NCBI GenBank assembly: GCA_015178975.1
Contig: WHVD01000229.1
Location: 1 to 64,000, forward strand
Length of the DNA stretch: 64,000 nt
Reading direction: 5' to 3'
Source: Hysterangium stoloniferum
Taxonomy: Eukaryota; Basidiomycota; Agaricomycetes; Hysterangiales; Hysterangiaceae
Shown here: positions 21,885 through 33,504 of the stretch, piece by piece
Layout: each line of letters begins with the position of its first letter
How positions within the stretch are numbered: position 1 is the first letter of the stretch
Notes under the pieces: generated by a model
Told to the model about the DNA's origin: nothing
What the model saw: only the letters and a program-made list of their open reading frames with translations
Databases searched by the model: none
Made by a program: the position numbers and the translations under genes

Positions 21885-23930
21885 CTACTTGAAGGCATCG
21901 ACGTGTGCCTCCCGTGCTTGAATAGAGAGTGTGTGGGGGGCGATGTGACGCGGATGCATGTGCAGCTGCAGTGTGGTATGCTTGGGTATCCGTGTATGTG
22001 AAGACCATGCTGGAACCGAACCCGAGATGAGTGAGTAGGGTGTTTTTTCTTCTTCTGTGAGCAGCTGAGTATAAGCAGGGAAGTTTTGATGATTGAGTTG
22101 GTGGCGTTGGTGATAGAACAGTAGCGGGCCGCTGCTCAAGAACCTTGCTACTGTCGAGGACACGGAGAAGGACAATTATGAGTCTATGCCGACAGTGAGA
22201 TATTGGGCTTGTCATGGACACGGAACGAGGTCATTTCTTGACGAGTCGAATCATCCTGAGGTCCGTCATACTCGTGTAATGTTTTCGAGCCCGTCTCCCC
22301 TGCAAGACTGACGGGACTTCGCAATCTCCGAAACAGCTGCTACATGGCATCAACATCGATACTCACACTTCCAGCCTTCGGCAAATACCATCCCTGATCC
22401 TTTCTCACCCGCGCCTGTTCCTGCACCGAAGAGCTCCCCATATCCTGTTTTGACTTTCAGATGCGCAAGATCGCGGACCGAATCCGTTCAGGCTGGTTAC
22501 CCCACCGTCGCAGCCATTTCCCCTCTCACACCGCCGGTGTCCCTACCCTCGTCGAAGTGCTGACGAGGCCGTGGAACCAATGCCATCCACGGTGATCCCA
22601 TCGTCCATCCTTGACGCCACTGCCCGTACTCCAAGAACCCATCAAATCCACCATGTTCAAATCCCTCCCCGGAAGAGTCCACGAAGAATTCTCGATGACG
22701 AAACAAAAAGACGCACAAGAGTTGTTCGCAGATATATTCTTAAAGTCCTGCGTCAACACGCTAAACACAGGTCCCGGAGCCTACTGCCATCTTCTGCTTT
22801 GAGGTGGAGGAAGAGTAACGGTGTACGTAGTGCAAGGAGGTTTGCGCTGTCGTGTGGAACGAGCATGATGATTTGAGCGTGGGTATCCGATCCCGGCTTT
22901 AGAGAGGCATTGTATGTGCGGGGGAAGCTGCGTGAGTGCCTACGGGACAGGATGGGTAACCTGCGGTTGAGTATTCGTACCCGCGGTGCGAGGTATGGGT
23001 TCCACCGAAGACGTGAGTCTTTCATAGTGTCAACTCAGTACTATAGGCTGATACCGACTAGGTCGTGGATTTGTTTCCAGACGTGCACGTGTTCCGCTTT
23101 CCCTGACATCTTTGTTGTACATGCGAAGAATGTTCTGCACGTGAGGTGGGTGCCTACAAAACGTGGTCAGCGGTGGTTATTCTCCCTTCAACGCGTGTCA
23201 TGGACAAGGAGGGAGGCCCTTCCTTGAAGAATCGAGTCATCCTCAGGTACATGGATTTGAGCCTGTCTTCTCTCGAGGGCTGACAGGACTCAGGTATCTG
23301 GGAAACAGTGGCGACATGGCCTCCACCCTCCAGTCAATATGCACACTTCCAGCCTTCCGCATATACTATCCCCTATCCTTTCTCACCCAGGCCTGTACCT
23401 GAACCCAACAGCTCCTCGCGCCTTGCATTTCCTGGCTTAAATCCGGGCTCTCCCGTACAAAGGCCCCCTCCTCCCAATCTTCAATGCCTCCCCGTTCGCA
23501 GCCATTCCCTACCGGTCGTTCTCAGGAGGCATTAATTGCTACCGGGAAGGCGGTTGTGGTTGATTGGATATGTGGAAGTTCCGGATGTGTCATTGATGAT
23601 ATTAGACACCGTCGTTCGCCCGTCTTTCGTTTGACATTACAGGTATCGATGAACCTTCCGTGCGGTCGAAAGTTGCGGCGGCAAGTGACAGTGGCTCTGA
23701 AACCCCTGTGGAGTAGATAGCTCTGATGGAGGATATGGAATGTACGTTATATGGTGAGTAACTGCACGCATACATCCATACATGCAATATATGTATGTTT
23801 GCTGTGAACATAATAATGAACATCTCACCACTGCAACATGCAAGATTCGGATCAGAGAAGGATCGATGGGATATTATTTTGTAACCTGCAACTAACTGTC
23901 AAGATTGGTCATAAATGTCTAGAATGATAT
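21885..23930 (+). pseudogene. U copy 2: UBP14/USP5-type deubiquitinase relic
   Basis: Same order of pieces as U copy 1: zinc-finger remnant (about 21890), DNYECMPTVRYWACHG-like segment (about 22170), a Cys-box remnant in which GLRNLGN has become GLRNLRN (about 22315), SLPGRVHEEFSMTKQKDAQE (22660-22725), FPDIFVVHAKN and WVPTKR (23100-23165), the second, Cys-less box GLRYLGNSGDMAS (about 23285), and UBA-like remnants to about 23740. The TAG at 23714-23716 is the same nonsense codon as in the other copies. Non-functional. Confidence 0.65.
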
Positions 23931-24179
23931 GGGGGTACGAGGGTTTCGAGCAATGCGAAACAGATATATGGTTACCATCAGGGTCCATGCCATTTTACAT
24001 GGGGAGCTCTTTCCAAAGATTCCACGCAGTGTAATGATTCACATAGAATTTTGGTACAGGAAGCGTAAGTAAAGGCATCACAGCCTATGTAACTTATTTA
24101 ATTTTATGTGGGACTGCATGCGATAAAGAGCAAGAAGGTGGATGCAGCGGTACTGCTAACTGAAGAAAGACGATCAATG

Positions 24180-24775
24180 GCTAATCCCCCTCAGCACATC
24201 ATGGTACTTGATTCATTTTCGTCCCTCACGGGAAGAGGCAGAAATGATTTAGTGAACACGCATACGCCCGTTCTGTCATCTCAAAGATCTTGTCCGTGGG
24301 TTTATCATAATGAGACAGTATTTGGTCGATCGAAGGGACTTGCAAGGGTTACGCACCTTATCGGTCGCGAACCACAATGATTATGACTATGAAAAGGCAG
24401 GAAATCATGGGGTCACCTTGCGGTGGAGTGTCACACTTTGCGAAGCGAAGACTGAAAGTCGATATTGGTCGAGGTGGGAGACCCACGTGGGATTTGAAAC
24501 GCAAAAAGGTACGAGTCCCGTTTTGGCTGGTTTGGGTCTCAGAAAGGATTTGCAACTTTTGATATAGTTCCAACGCGACCTCACTTCCTATCAAGACGTG
24601 TGGTAAGAATGCAACACATCAGACTAAATAACCCAAAGTAGTCCAATCACATTCATGTTCAGGAACCCTAACATTACTGAGTTCTTCTACAGAAACACAC
24701 AAGACAATGAATGTACTTTCCCAAGTTTTCTGTAATCCGGGTTCTGAACCCGCCTCCTCACAGCACAAAGATTAA
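24180..24775 (+). pseudogene. x' copy 2: truncated X fragment
   Basis: Begins in exon 4 of X (MVLDSFSSLTGRGRND) and ends in exon 6 at SEPAS, the same right-hand truncation as x' copy 1. About 20 bases are missing after the KTES motif. Sequence at 23930-24180 is spacer common to all units. Confidence 0.6.
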
Positions 24776-24811
24776 GTGATGGGCTGTTAGAATAGGTAAA
24801 AAGCCACTGAA

Positions 24812-24816
24812 GTCAC
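24812..24816. repeat. target-site duplication GTCAC (left)
   Basis: GTCAC directly precedes the left LTR and is repeated at 29753-29757 directly after the right LTR, as expected for a copia insertion. Confidence 0.85.
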
Positions 24817-25046
24817 TGTTGAAAGGTAACTCTATATGTATCTCAGTCTCGTATTAGTGTATAACAGACTAATTGTATATACCTATATGTATCTGATACA
24901 TACAATTAATATAAAGGTAAAAGAAATACTATGCAGAGCAACACTCACCTCAGTCTCGTATTAGTGTATAACGGACTGAGGTGTAAATGTTGTAACTATG
25001 CAGTTTAAAACATGTGATGATAAGGTTTTACGGTGTTATCCCAACA
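24817..25046 (-). repeat. 3' LTR of copia element (230 bp)
   Basis: Nearly identical to the 5' LTR but about 35 bp shorter: the segment after GCAGTTTAAA (including ACACGGGGAAGGATGACC in the other LTR) is absent. It contains two copies of a hairpin-like motif, one at 24949-24980 with arms CTCAGTC and GACTGAG about 18 nt apart. Confidence 0.9.
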
Positions 25047-25058
25047 CTCCTCCTCACC
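25047..25058 (-). other. polypurine tract
   Basis: On the element's sense (minus) strand GGTGAGGAGGAG directly precedes the 3' LTR, as expected for plus-strand priming. Confidence 0.75.
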
Positions 25059-25088
25059 ATTAAAACTCCTCCTTGTATGGAAGTCCAA

Positions 25089-25550
25089 CTATTTGAGACC
25101 CAGAAAACCTTGTAGTTTGATAAATTGAGATGGTTCTAAGGCCTTCGTGAAGATATCAGCTAAATTTTCCTTCGTATGGATGGAGCGAAGATGAAAATCC
25201 CCAGCCTGGACACATTCCTGGAGGAAATGGAACTTAATGTCAATATGTTTGACCCAGGAGTGAAGGAGGGGATCCTCGGAGAGGGGAGTGGCAGCATTAT
25301 TGTCACAGAATATGTTGGTTTGGGAGGGGGGAAGCATGGAAATACTGCGGAAAAGGCTACAGAGCCAGGTGCCTTCCTTGACAGACTCAAAGGCAGCTAC
25401 ATATTCAGCTTCACATGATGATGCAGCAACAGTTTTTTGCTTTTTCGATGTCCAAGAAATAATCCCAGAGCCAAGGGTGAAGGCATAGCCACTGGCGCTG
25501 CAACGGGTATCCAAACAATTGGCCCAATCAGAGTCAGTATACCCAATCAA
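25089..25550 (-). pseudogene. copia RNase H domain
   Basis: Encodes the copia RNase H: GYTDSDWANCLDTRCSASGY at the start, SSCEAEYVAAFESVKEG in the middle and HIDIKFHFLQE with HTKENLADIFTKAL near the end, in the usual order. It is out of frame with the reverse transcriptase block to its right (break at about 25551-25580). It ends with a stop close to the purine tract, the normal pol end. Confidence 0.9.
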
Positions 25551-25580
25551 AGAAAGGGTGTTGGACCCCCCAAGGCATAG

Positions 25581-27065
25581 TCAGAGATCACGAGTGCCTT
25601 TTAAGTATCGAACAACTTGAATGGTGGCAGTCCAGTGGGGAATCGAGTAGCTGTCAAGGTATTGAGACAACTGTTGAACAGCATATGAAATGTCTGGGTG
25701 TGTGGAAATAGCAAGATAGAGTAAGCAGCCAACAAGGGACCAGTAGGGTAGTTTAAGGATGGCATCCAGGCTAGGTTGGGAGAGAGATGTGCAATTGGTC
25801 CGATGAAGCTTGAGGTTGTGGTCCATCAGGGTGGAGACGATTGAAGCATGGGTCTGACCAAATTGGCAGATGATTTTGTCAATCAGAGCTGATTGGGAAA
25901 GAAGGGCGAGATGGTTGTGTTGGTCCAATTCAACAGCTATACCAATGACAAAATGGACAGAACCCAACTCGGAGATAGTCCAAATGGCATGCATCTGAGT
26001 CTTGAAAGATTCATTCTCAGCAGTGTTGCTGGCAATGGACAAGGAGTCGTCAACATGGATGGCTACAATAATAATGCCAGTTGGTGTTTGGCGATAATAG
26101 AGACAAGGTTCACATGGAAGCCGAGTAAAGCCCCAGGTGAGCATTTGCTCATTCATAGTTTGATTCCAGATACGTCCACTCTGCTTCATGCCATATAGAC
26201 CACGTAAGATCATCCAGACATAATCATGTTTCCCAGGCTCAGCAAAACCTTCGGGTTGTTCCATAAACTGAATCTCGTCATCTGGGAGTAGACTGTAAAG
26301 AAAAGTGGTCTTAATGTCAATTTGTTGGGCATCCCATCCAAGAGTGGCAGCAATGTGGAGGAGTATGTGCCAGGACTCCATGCATGCAGTAGGTGAGGTA
26401 GTTTGATGATAATCCTTTCCATATATTTGCTCGAAACCCTTAAAGACAAGCCTGACTTTCCAGCGGACAGCATTGCCATGTTCATCCCTTTTTATGCAGC
26501 AAATGGGGCGGCCCTTTCTGATTTTGCACCCTTGAGGGACTTCTGACCTAGGGACTAATTTATAGACTCCCATCACTTTGAGGGAATCAAGTTCATCTTG
26601 GAAACCAGCCCGCCACCACTCTGCGTCCCCTGAGCATAACACCTCCTCCCAAGTTTTAAGCTCATCATTGCAAGTTAGTGGATCGATCCCAATGCCATCG
26701 GAGATGGCTGCTAAAGTGAGATCAAAGCTAGGGGAGTCGTATCCTGAGTTTAGGGACAAAAGAGCATCTTGTATTTGCTCCAGGTCAGGAGATGAGGATA
26801 GTTCAGGCAAGTTAATGATAGCTTGTGAACACGCTAATTTTTCAAGGTGCAGGCATTCAGCACTATCCTTCGATGCCTGAATGGATTGCTGGAGTCTATT
26901 GGACCCCAGAGGAATACCAGCTGTCGTACGAGTGGAGCGGCAAAGAGGTTGCTCATTGGGGGGAGGTAATGCGTCTGGCACTTCCGAAATGATAGGGAGT
27001 GGTGGGGGTTCATCGTAGGCATCAATGGAAGAGCTGACAGCAGTAGACCCAGAAGTTAGTGGCAA
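25581..27065 (-). pseudogene. copia reverse transcriptase domain
   Basis: An open block of 494 codons. After a Pro-rich linker come WWRAGFQDELDSL, WKVRLVFKGFEQ, AQQIDIKTTFLYSLL, RGLYGMKQSGRIWNQTM and the active-site box IHVDDSLSIAS (about 26046-26057), then SLVGCLLYLAISTHPDISYA. The catalytic box reads HVDD where YVDD is usual in copia. RNA-templated DNA synthesis in the virus-like particle is the family role. The frame ends prematurely before RNase H. Confidence 0.9.
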
Positions 27066-27185
27066 TGGAGATGTGGTAAGGAGAGCGTCAGTCCTAGATG
27101 AAGGTGATTTAGGGTGGCCATCATGACTTTCTAGGAAATGAACATGATAAGAACGATAGATTTGGTGGATTACTGTATCATAGCA

Positions 27186-28250
27186 TCAATAAGATTTTGA
27201 TTTTGCATCATACCAAACTAGTATGCATTCGATAGAGCGTTCAAATATTTTTGGGTTTGTTTTGTTTTGAATGAGGATGAAAGCATGACATCCGATCTCT
27301 TTCATATAAGAGTAGTCAGGGGGACATCCGTACCAAAGTTCCCATGGGGTCTTGTTTTGAAGGGTAGTAGTGGTAGTTTTCACGTGAAGATGGGCTGCAG
27401 TGAGGTATAATTCATCCCATAAGTAAGCAGGTAGACCAGCGTAGATACACATTGATCTTGCTTTTCCCATGTTTGAAGGTTAGGGAAGGCATCGCTTTTG
27501 TGTTTCAAAGGGATGGTCCATACATAGCTTGTAAAATCATCAACTATATTCATAATATAATTATTTCCAATTCGTGATGTTACAGCGTGTGGTCCAGACA
27601 GATCTATCCAGACTTTTTCAAGCCTCCTGGTCCCCCTATGCTCTAACCCCTCCTCACGTATTTTTGGAACAGGAGACTTTGTCTGCTTGCCAATGATACA
27701 CGAGTCACATTTGGGGGGGGCAGTAGTTGAGGCTGGTCGCGCACCTTTGATCAGGCCATTGTTGAGCATGTCAGTGATGGATTTGTAGTTAGCATGCCCA
27801 AGGCGGCAGTGCCAAGTCTCGAGAGTGGGTAGATTTTGCATGATGAGAGCATGTTCCACTTGTGCAGATTGTAGCATCAATGAGTAAAGGTTTTTGTGTG
27901 GGAGTAAGGAGCCGCAGGCAATTATGGAGTTAGATGACTTGGTACTGAGCCAACAAGAGTCATGATCGAAATATGCGATAACGTTAGAGTCACAAGTTAG
28001 ACATCGAACCGAGATTAAGCATACAACTGCTTCAGGGATGTATAGCACGTCCCGAAGAAGGATGTGGGAGTCTCGGCCTAGACGTATTTTGATATCACCT
28101 ATTCCAATGGCCCATATAGATGATCCTCCTAAACCTCTTACAGAACGAGGTGTGACGGCTCTTAAGGTGATGAAGTCAGTTTGATCAGGTGATATGTGTA
28201 TAGTTGCACCGCTATCCAACCAAAAGAGGTGAGACTCTGTAGATAATGGA
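27186..28250 (-). pseudogene. copia protease, GAG-pre-integrase and integrase, internally deleted
   Basis: On the minus strand: protease WLDSGATIH (about 28225), the pre-integrase zinc motif (HCRLGHANYKSITDML, then CDSCIIGKQ) and the first part of the integrase core (VWIDLSGPHAVTSRIGNNY, with the first catalytic Asp, then IVDDFTSYVW). At about 27470 the frame jumps directly to the late integrase segment MGKARSMCIYAGLPAYLWDE. The central part with the second Asp and the Glu of the DDE triad is missing, so integrase is dead. Another stop follows at about 27186. Confidence 0.85.
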
Positions 28251-28252
28251 GT

Positions 28253-29414
28253 TCAGTTTGTTTGTGATAATGGTTGGACAGTAGAGGCACTCAGGACAGT
28301 GAGAGATGGTTGACTGTGCTTGTTCCAATCCACGGTAGTTTGCAGCTCCTCCTCAAGGACAATCCAGCCATTGTACTCAACAGTATCCAGGGTAAGTGGG
28401 GGTGAGGGGATAGTGTGCGATAGAGGGGCAACGATCCCAGCGAAATCCGGGGCAGTAGTATGCAAAATGGATACGTTGGAAGGATTCAACCTGCAACCAT
28501 CAGCACCCTTCACATGGACAGGAATTTTTGAGACGGGGTCGGGGTTAGGAGTGGAGGGGGAGGTTTTAACTGTGCAACCCCCCGATCGTGGAGCCTGGCG
28601 AGTTTGGTTTCCTCAATGCTTCTGCCAGCCATTCCACACTGGGTCCCACACAATAGTCGACAGGGTGGCGGCATCTCTTACAATTAGAGCAGACAGGTGG
28701 ACTGTCAGACTTGGATGCGGTCAAAGCGATGGAGTTAGCAGTGGTGGAATGCTTAGTGGTATCAGAGGTCATCAATGCCTGCTCACTGTCCAAGTAAGAA
28801 CAGAGTTGTACGGAAGTGAAGAGTTTTGTTGTTGTGGACTGGGATATGTCATGGGTAATGATGGAATGCAGGTGTTGAAAGTCAGTGCCCAAGACATTTA
28901 GTAAGGCTATGCATTTGAAGAGGTCCCGTGAGATATCACCCATGTCGTATGCACGGTCAACGGAGGCACAGATTGCTTTGGCTATTGTAGGCAATGGAGT
29001 ACCACGGGAGAATTGGCTGAGAAGGGCTGTTTGGAGCAATTAAACCTGACAAATGGGTCCCTCGCTTTTGTGGTGGGTTAGAAGGGTATCCCAGCAGGAT
29101 TTTGCGCCAAGGTCCAAGTCAATATATTCCCATTCAATCGATTTGATGGTGGAGACAATGAGAGCAGCTGTGAGAGAGTTATTGCTGTCCCAGTTGGCTC
29201 GGGCCCGGGGGTGCTCAGGACCAGGTTGAGTGATTGTGCCCTTGGCATAGCCATAGAAACCAGTTAAGGTTAAGAATAGAGTGGTGGCACGAAGCCATGC
29301 TTGATAGTTAGATTGAAGTTTATCTAGTTTAGGGCCAAAGTAAGTGAGATTGGTGTGAAGTGTGGTAATTCAGGGCACAAGCTCATCCGCAGAGGCTGTC
29401 GCAGGGGTGGCCAT
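28253..29414 (-). pseudogene. copia gag with CCHC zinc knuckle
   Basis: Starts at ATG 29414 (MATPATASADELVP) a short distance inside the 5' LTR. It is interrupted by TGA at 29370-29372 and TAA at 29040-29042; both could be single C-to-T changes. The zinc knuckle CSNCKRCRHPVDYC lies at 28650-28691 and fits CX2CX4HX4C. A frame change near 28566 leads to the linker before the protease (28513-28253), which ends in another TGA. Confidence 0.8.
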
Positions 29415-29466
29415 TAAAAAAAGAGTTATGGTCTAACTCATCACAAGTGTATAAGTAGTCTATATA

Positions 29467-29487
29467 GACGAGTCGGGGCCCATAACC
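29467..29487 (-). promoter_or_regulatory. primer-binding site, half-tRNA-iMet type
   Basis: Immediately inside the 5' LTR the sense strand reads GGTTATGGGCCCCGACTC. This is the complement of an initiator-tRNA anticodon arm ending in GGGCCCAUAACC, not of a tRNA 3' end. Copia-type elements are known to prime with a tRNA-iMet fragment cut in the anticodon loop. Confidence 0.7.
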
Positions 29488-29752
29488 TGTTGAAAGGTAA
29501 CTCTATATGTATCTCAGTCTCGTATTGGTGTATAACGGACTGATTGTATATACCTATATGTATCTGATACATACAATTAATATAAAGGTAAAAGAAATAC
29601 TATGCAGAACAACACTCACCTCAGTCTTGTATTAGTGTATAATGGACTGAGGTGTAAATGTTGTAACTATGCAGTTTAAATACCACACGGGGAAGGATGA
29701 CCGTGTATGTGCCTAACATGTGATGATAAGGTTTTACGGTGTTATCCCAACA
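29488..29752 (-). repeat. 5' LTR of copia element (265 bp)
   Basis: The longer of the two LTRs, with TGTTG and CAACA ends on the + strand and the same two hairpin-like motifs as the other LTR. Confidence 0.9.
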
Positions 29753-29757
29753 GTCAC
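29753..29757. repeat. target-site duplication GTCAC (right)
   Basis: Matches 24812-24816. After it (29760-29980) there is spacer sequence with CTCAGACTCAGACTCA-like short repeats and no gene. Confidence 0.85.
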
Positions 29758-30099
29758 CAGGAGTGACCAAACTCAGACTCAGACTCAAACTCAAATGACC
29801 AGTGGCTGTAGATTAACACAGATAGCGCCACTACAGTAAGTACATGTGGGTATATATGGGTCCACACAACACCGTTCCCACCACCCACTGTTCGAAGGAG
29901 TCAAGCATGCAGACCTCCTGAGTGAGAATAGCTAGTTAAAAAATACAAACATAAAGATTATTTGTAATATATATTTATACATGATAGTAAGAACAGAAGA
30001 TAGGAATAATGTGTCTCGATTTGCCATGAAACAACAAACATCACAGCCTCACAATAGAGAGTAGTATCTGTTGAAAACAGTTGGACTCTATGTAAGCTT

Positions 30100-31136
30100 G
30101 GACGTTCGGAATGAGATGAATGACTGGGAAGAAGCAAGGAGCGCTCAGGAAGAGTTAAATACCTCATCTGTTACCGTGACATCACTGAGAATCAGTATCG
30201 AAGTGTGGGACTACTGCCCAATTGCAGTATGGAATCTGTAAGACTCATCCAGGGCCGGAGTTACGGTGGTGATTTTTACTTCACTTTGATGAGCTGGTAG
30301 CCAGTCGATGGGGTAAAAGGTTATAGGCGTAGCAATTGTGTCATGAGAAGATTTCGACACTTCAGCCCATTCCAAGGTATTCACTAGGAGTCGGCATCCC
30401 ATCGCGCATGGTATGGTATATTCTCGTCTAAATACATATTCTAGTCTTGAGCATGAATAAGCAAAACTGGTTTAACTTACCCTATGATGAACACAACCCA
30501 TTCCTCTTTATGGAGACAGTAGAGGGTGAAGTCAAGACACAGAACGGTGAAGATGCTGGGGAAATGGAGTGAAAAGTGTGCAGAATGAGAAAGGCGACCC
30601 TGAAAAAACGTGACGGACATACCCAACGAAGTAAATGAGACTAGACAGCTGGTTTTTAAGCCCATGCTTTCAAGGGGAGACGTTGGAAGTCATATACCTG
30701 TCATGTACCATTCCTGATAAAAATAGAGACCTGGATCCATCTCGGTAATTCTGAATGACCTTCCATAACATGAGGAAGCAAAGAATTGTTTCGTAGATCA
30801 GGAACGGTAGCACTCCAAACGCAAACCTTGGTGGCATTCCATCGGCAGAAAAGCAACCGGTGAGTCCGAAAGGCGGTGCTGACCCTGTCGCATATTTAAA
30901 ACAAGTTGTAAATATTTTTTTCATGAAATATAAGAACTCACTGACTGGCATATGAAGGCCCATCATGAGCAAATTTGCAAGTACCGCTAGTGCTAATACG
31001 AATACTAGTACTATAACCAACTTGTTATTCCGTCGATAAACGGCGTAAACCTTTTTTAAGTTGGTAACTTAATAAATGACATTGGTCTTGTATTAATGAC
31101 AGAAACCCACCCGACATAGTAGAATGACTTGATGCA
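30100..31136 (-). pseudogene. gene M copy 3: multi-TM membrane protein relic, clearest central part
   Basis: The clearest view of gene M, read on the minus strand: VFVLALAVLANLLMMGLHMP (about 31000-30940), a donor GTGAGT, then after an intron GSAPPFGLTGCFSADGMPPR and FGVLPFLIYETILCFLMLWK (about 30880-30770) to GMVHDR, an intron, the TVLCLDFTLYCL block (about 30550-30515), and the end block MGCRLLVNTLEWAEV (30400) with KITTVTPALDESYRFH. The 5' part present in other copies (18230-18010) is replaced here by unrelated sequence at 31140. The pattern resembles basidiomycete DUF6533-type seven-TM proteins. Confidence 0.45.
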
Positions 31137-31604
31137 GTGTGCAGTGAGAGCATCAATGTGATGTTTTCCTTTAAGACCCATGTCCCGCCGAACGTACCTT
31201 GGACGGATACGACCGCGGCAGCTACACTTTCGGGGTGGAAGGGTAATTATAAGTGTATTTTAAATCATCGACCCATACTAACGAGAATAGCTGCCACCAA
31301 AAGAAGGCGGTACAGTTGGTGTTTGACATAGCCGCGTCATCATTACGGTACAGGTATGGGATTAATTTAAGCTCTTACAACTGTCGGATATGAGATATTG
31401 AACACGGATGAAAAACTCGGAACCTGACACACCGTGTTGGTAACATTTGCACTAAAATGTACTACAACAGCGGCTTGAGATGGTAAGGGTTAGAATGAAT
31501 CGAAGTGCTCACCAGAAATGTCGAAAATGACCTTGAACATTCCTAGATAACGAGTCTAAGCGATGGAAACCATGATCTTCATGACCCAATATAACTCAGA
31601 AATA
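31137..31604 (+). other. unit-3-specific insert with coding-like stretch
   Basis: This segment replaces the 5' part of M and the first exons of X and has no match elsewhere in the window. A stretch at about 31157-31245 reads VMFSFKTHVPPNVPWTDTTA and is followed by GTAATT, so it may be an exon of another gene. The origin is unknown. Confidence 0.3.
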
Positions 31605-33504
31605 TATCACGAAGATGAAAAGGCAGTAAATCATTGGGTCGCCTTGCGCTGGAGTGTCAAACTTTGTGAGGCGAAGACTGAAAGTGACAGTAAGTCGGTA
31701 TTGGTTAAAATGTACGAAGGCGGGAAACCCACATGGGATTTGAGACACAAAAAGGTACGAGCCCCGCTTTGGCTGGTTTGGGTTTCCGACACTATTTGCA
31801 ACGTATCCCCCTTTTGATATAGTTTCAACACGACCTCACTTCCTATCAAGAAGTGTGGTAAGAATGCATCAGATTAAATAACCCAAGTAGTCCAATCACA
31901 TTCATGGTCAGGGACCCTAGCATTGCTGAGTTCTTGGGCTACAGTAACGCACGAGACAATGTACTTTTCCAAGTTTTCCGTAATCCGGGCACTGAGCCTG
32001 AGGACGCATGCAAATGGCTCGAACGTACTAGATCATCCGGTGTGAAAGAAACCATTTTTGGACTATACAACATGGTGAATGAGATTACTCGCGATATTTA
32101 CAAGCTAACGTGATATATTTTAGAGGGATTCTTACAATGTGACGTGCTTGGATACCTTCTTTCCCGCAAATACGGATTGACAATGTGACATTAGAATTAG
32201 TTGAATTCTGTTCAAACAACGAAACCGAAATTAATATCCTTGTTCGTTAATTCGCCTGACATCATATGCCAATGTTAACTTTGTCTATTCAGTTTTTAAA
32301 TCCCGGTGATTCAATTGTCACTGTCACAGACTGTCTTGCCAATCGCTGTCATCTGACGCTTGTGTTTACCGGAACACTGTTCCGTGGCCAAAGATACTAC
32401 GGGATCTGGTATCCCGGTGTTTATCCCGGTTACTCTAGGATCAATCCATCATCACCCGACTGCATCGTAGACCTATTCATGTCCAAAGTGCGTTCATGGT
32501 GTCTCGGCACTGCTTTAATGGATCAACAACTTCGAAGCTCGCACACCATTCATCAATTGGCCAATCAACTACTGGACTTCGAGTTTCTGCGACAAATTAT
32601 GGGCTATATGGACAATGAAGATCTGAGGGACATCACTTTGTGGGACGTGGGCTATCGGGATAAAGATACAGGTCATTTTGTAGTGCGTGGGAATCTACAT
32701 GAGTGCTTCTCTGAAACCCTCGGTATAGAACCCTCAGTCAAGGTTCTTGTTAGCATCGACAACCATACGTCTAGATCTTTAGCCGAGGGTAAGAGTGTAA
32801 CAATACGAGGTGGAAAACCAATGAGGAGGTATTTTTCGAGCTAGTACACTGACCCGATCGTTGCTCAGTTTTATGCCGCGTAGATATGTCTTTGATACTG
32901 GCAAAGTCGGTATCGAAGATTTCTGCTGGCGTTATCTCACGATCGAATATCTTTGCTGGCCCTCGTGTGAAGTGCAGAGAGCATGGAGAGCATACGCACC
33001 GCTTTACATAGAGAAAAATGGGATCAAGGGTGTCTCTCCACACGAGTTGATTATCACTAAGCACAGTAGTCTTTTGGAAATGATATTGAACCCTTTGTGG
33101 CACCAGTAAACGAATGGGAGACACAAGTAGTTGTGGAAATGCCTCAAAACCTGTTTGTTTCACTTCCCCCTTCATCAATGTGAGAGCCTGACAGAGTAAT
33201 TTAGTCACTCCGGAGATGTGGAACCGCGTACCATATTCCTCTTTGCCCCTACTTCTCCACGTTATATTTCTGGCCCTTGGGGGGCGCGCGCTTCGTATGA
33301 TGCGGAGCCCAGTTGGTTACATGACCTTGTGTGGCCGGACACAGTATTTGAGCCAAAACCGTGAGTATCGATGTTGTCCTTATTTAATAGTATTAACGTC
33401 TTGAATAAGGCGGATATGTTACTTTCAGCTACCTAGGTTCATATGGGAGGATGATTAAACTTGGACACGATCACACCCATCGAACATTTTCCCGTCAAGT
33501 CTAG
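31605..33504 (+). pseudogene. gene X copy 3: 5'-truncated
   Basis: Starts inside exon 4 (DEKAVNHWVALRWSVKLCEA), so the helical bundle exons are gone. Exon 6 (WD-PSIAEFLGYSNARDNVLF) begins at about 31912, exon 8 (FLNPGDSIVTVTDCLANRCH) at about 32295, exon 9 at about 32870, and the terminal TAG is at 33502-33504. Exon 8 is open through MRR; the WPDTVFEP exon is shortened near 33280. It cannot make the full protein. Confidence 0.6.

Larger units (their letters stand above)
24817..29752 (-). mobile_element. Ty1/copia LTR retrotransposon, 4936 bp, decayed
   Basis: A complete LTR-to-LTR element on the minus strand. It has LTRs with TGTTG and CAACA ends, a GTCAC target duplication, a primer-binding site next to the right (5') LTR, Gag with a CCHC knuckle, then protease, integrase, reverse transcriptase and RNase H in copia order, and a purine tract next to the left (3') LTR. 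Several stops, frameshifts and an integrase deletion make it non-autonomous. It landed between x' copy 2 and unit 3. Confidence 0.95.

Noticed and set aside
23760..23800. CATACATGCAATAC-type short repeats behind U copies as a CRISPR-like or regulatory array
   Set aside because: Simple microsatellite drift, with no regular spacers; the host is a eukaryote.
26578..26880. Plus-strand ORFs inside the copia element (for example 26578-26880, 28320-28901)
   Set aside because: They are antisense shadows of the reverse transcriptase and gag frames.
29461..29487. tRNA-iMet-like string GAGTCGGGGCCCATAACC taken as a tRNA gene
   Set aside because: Only the anticodon-arm half is present, directly beside an LTR; it is a primer-binding site.
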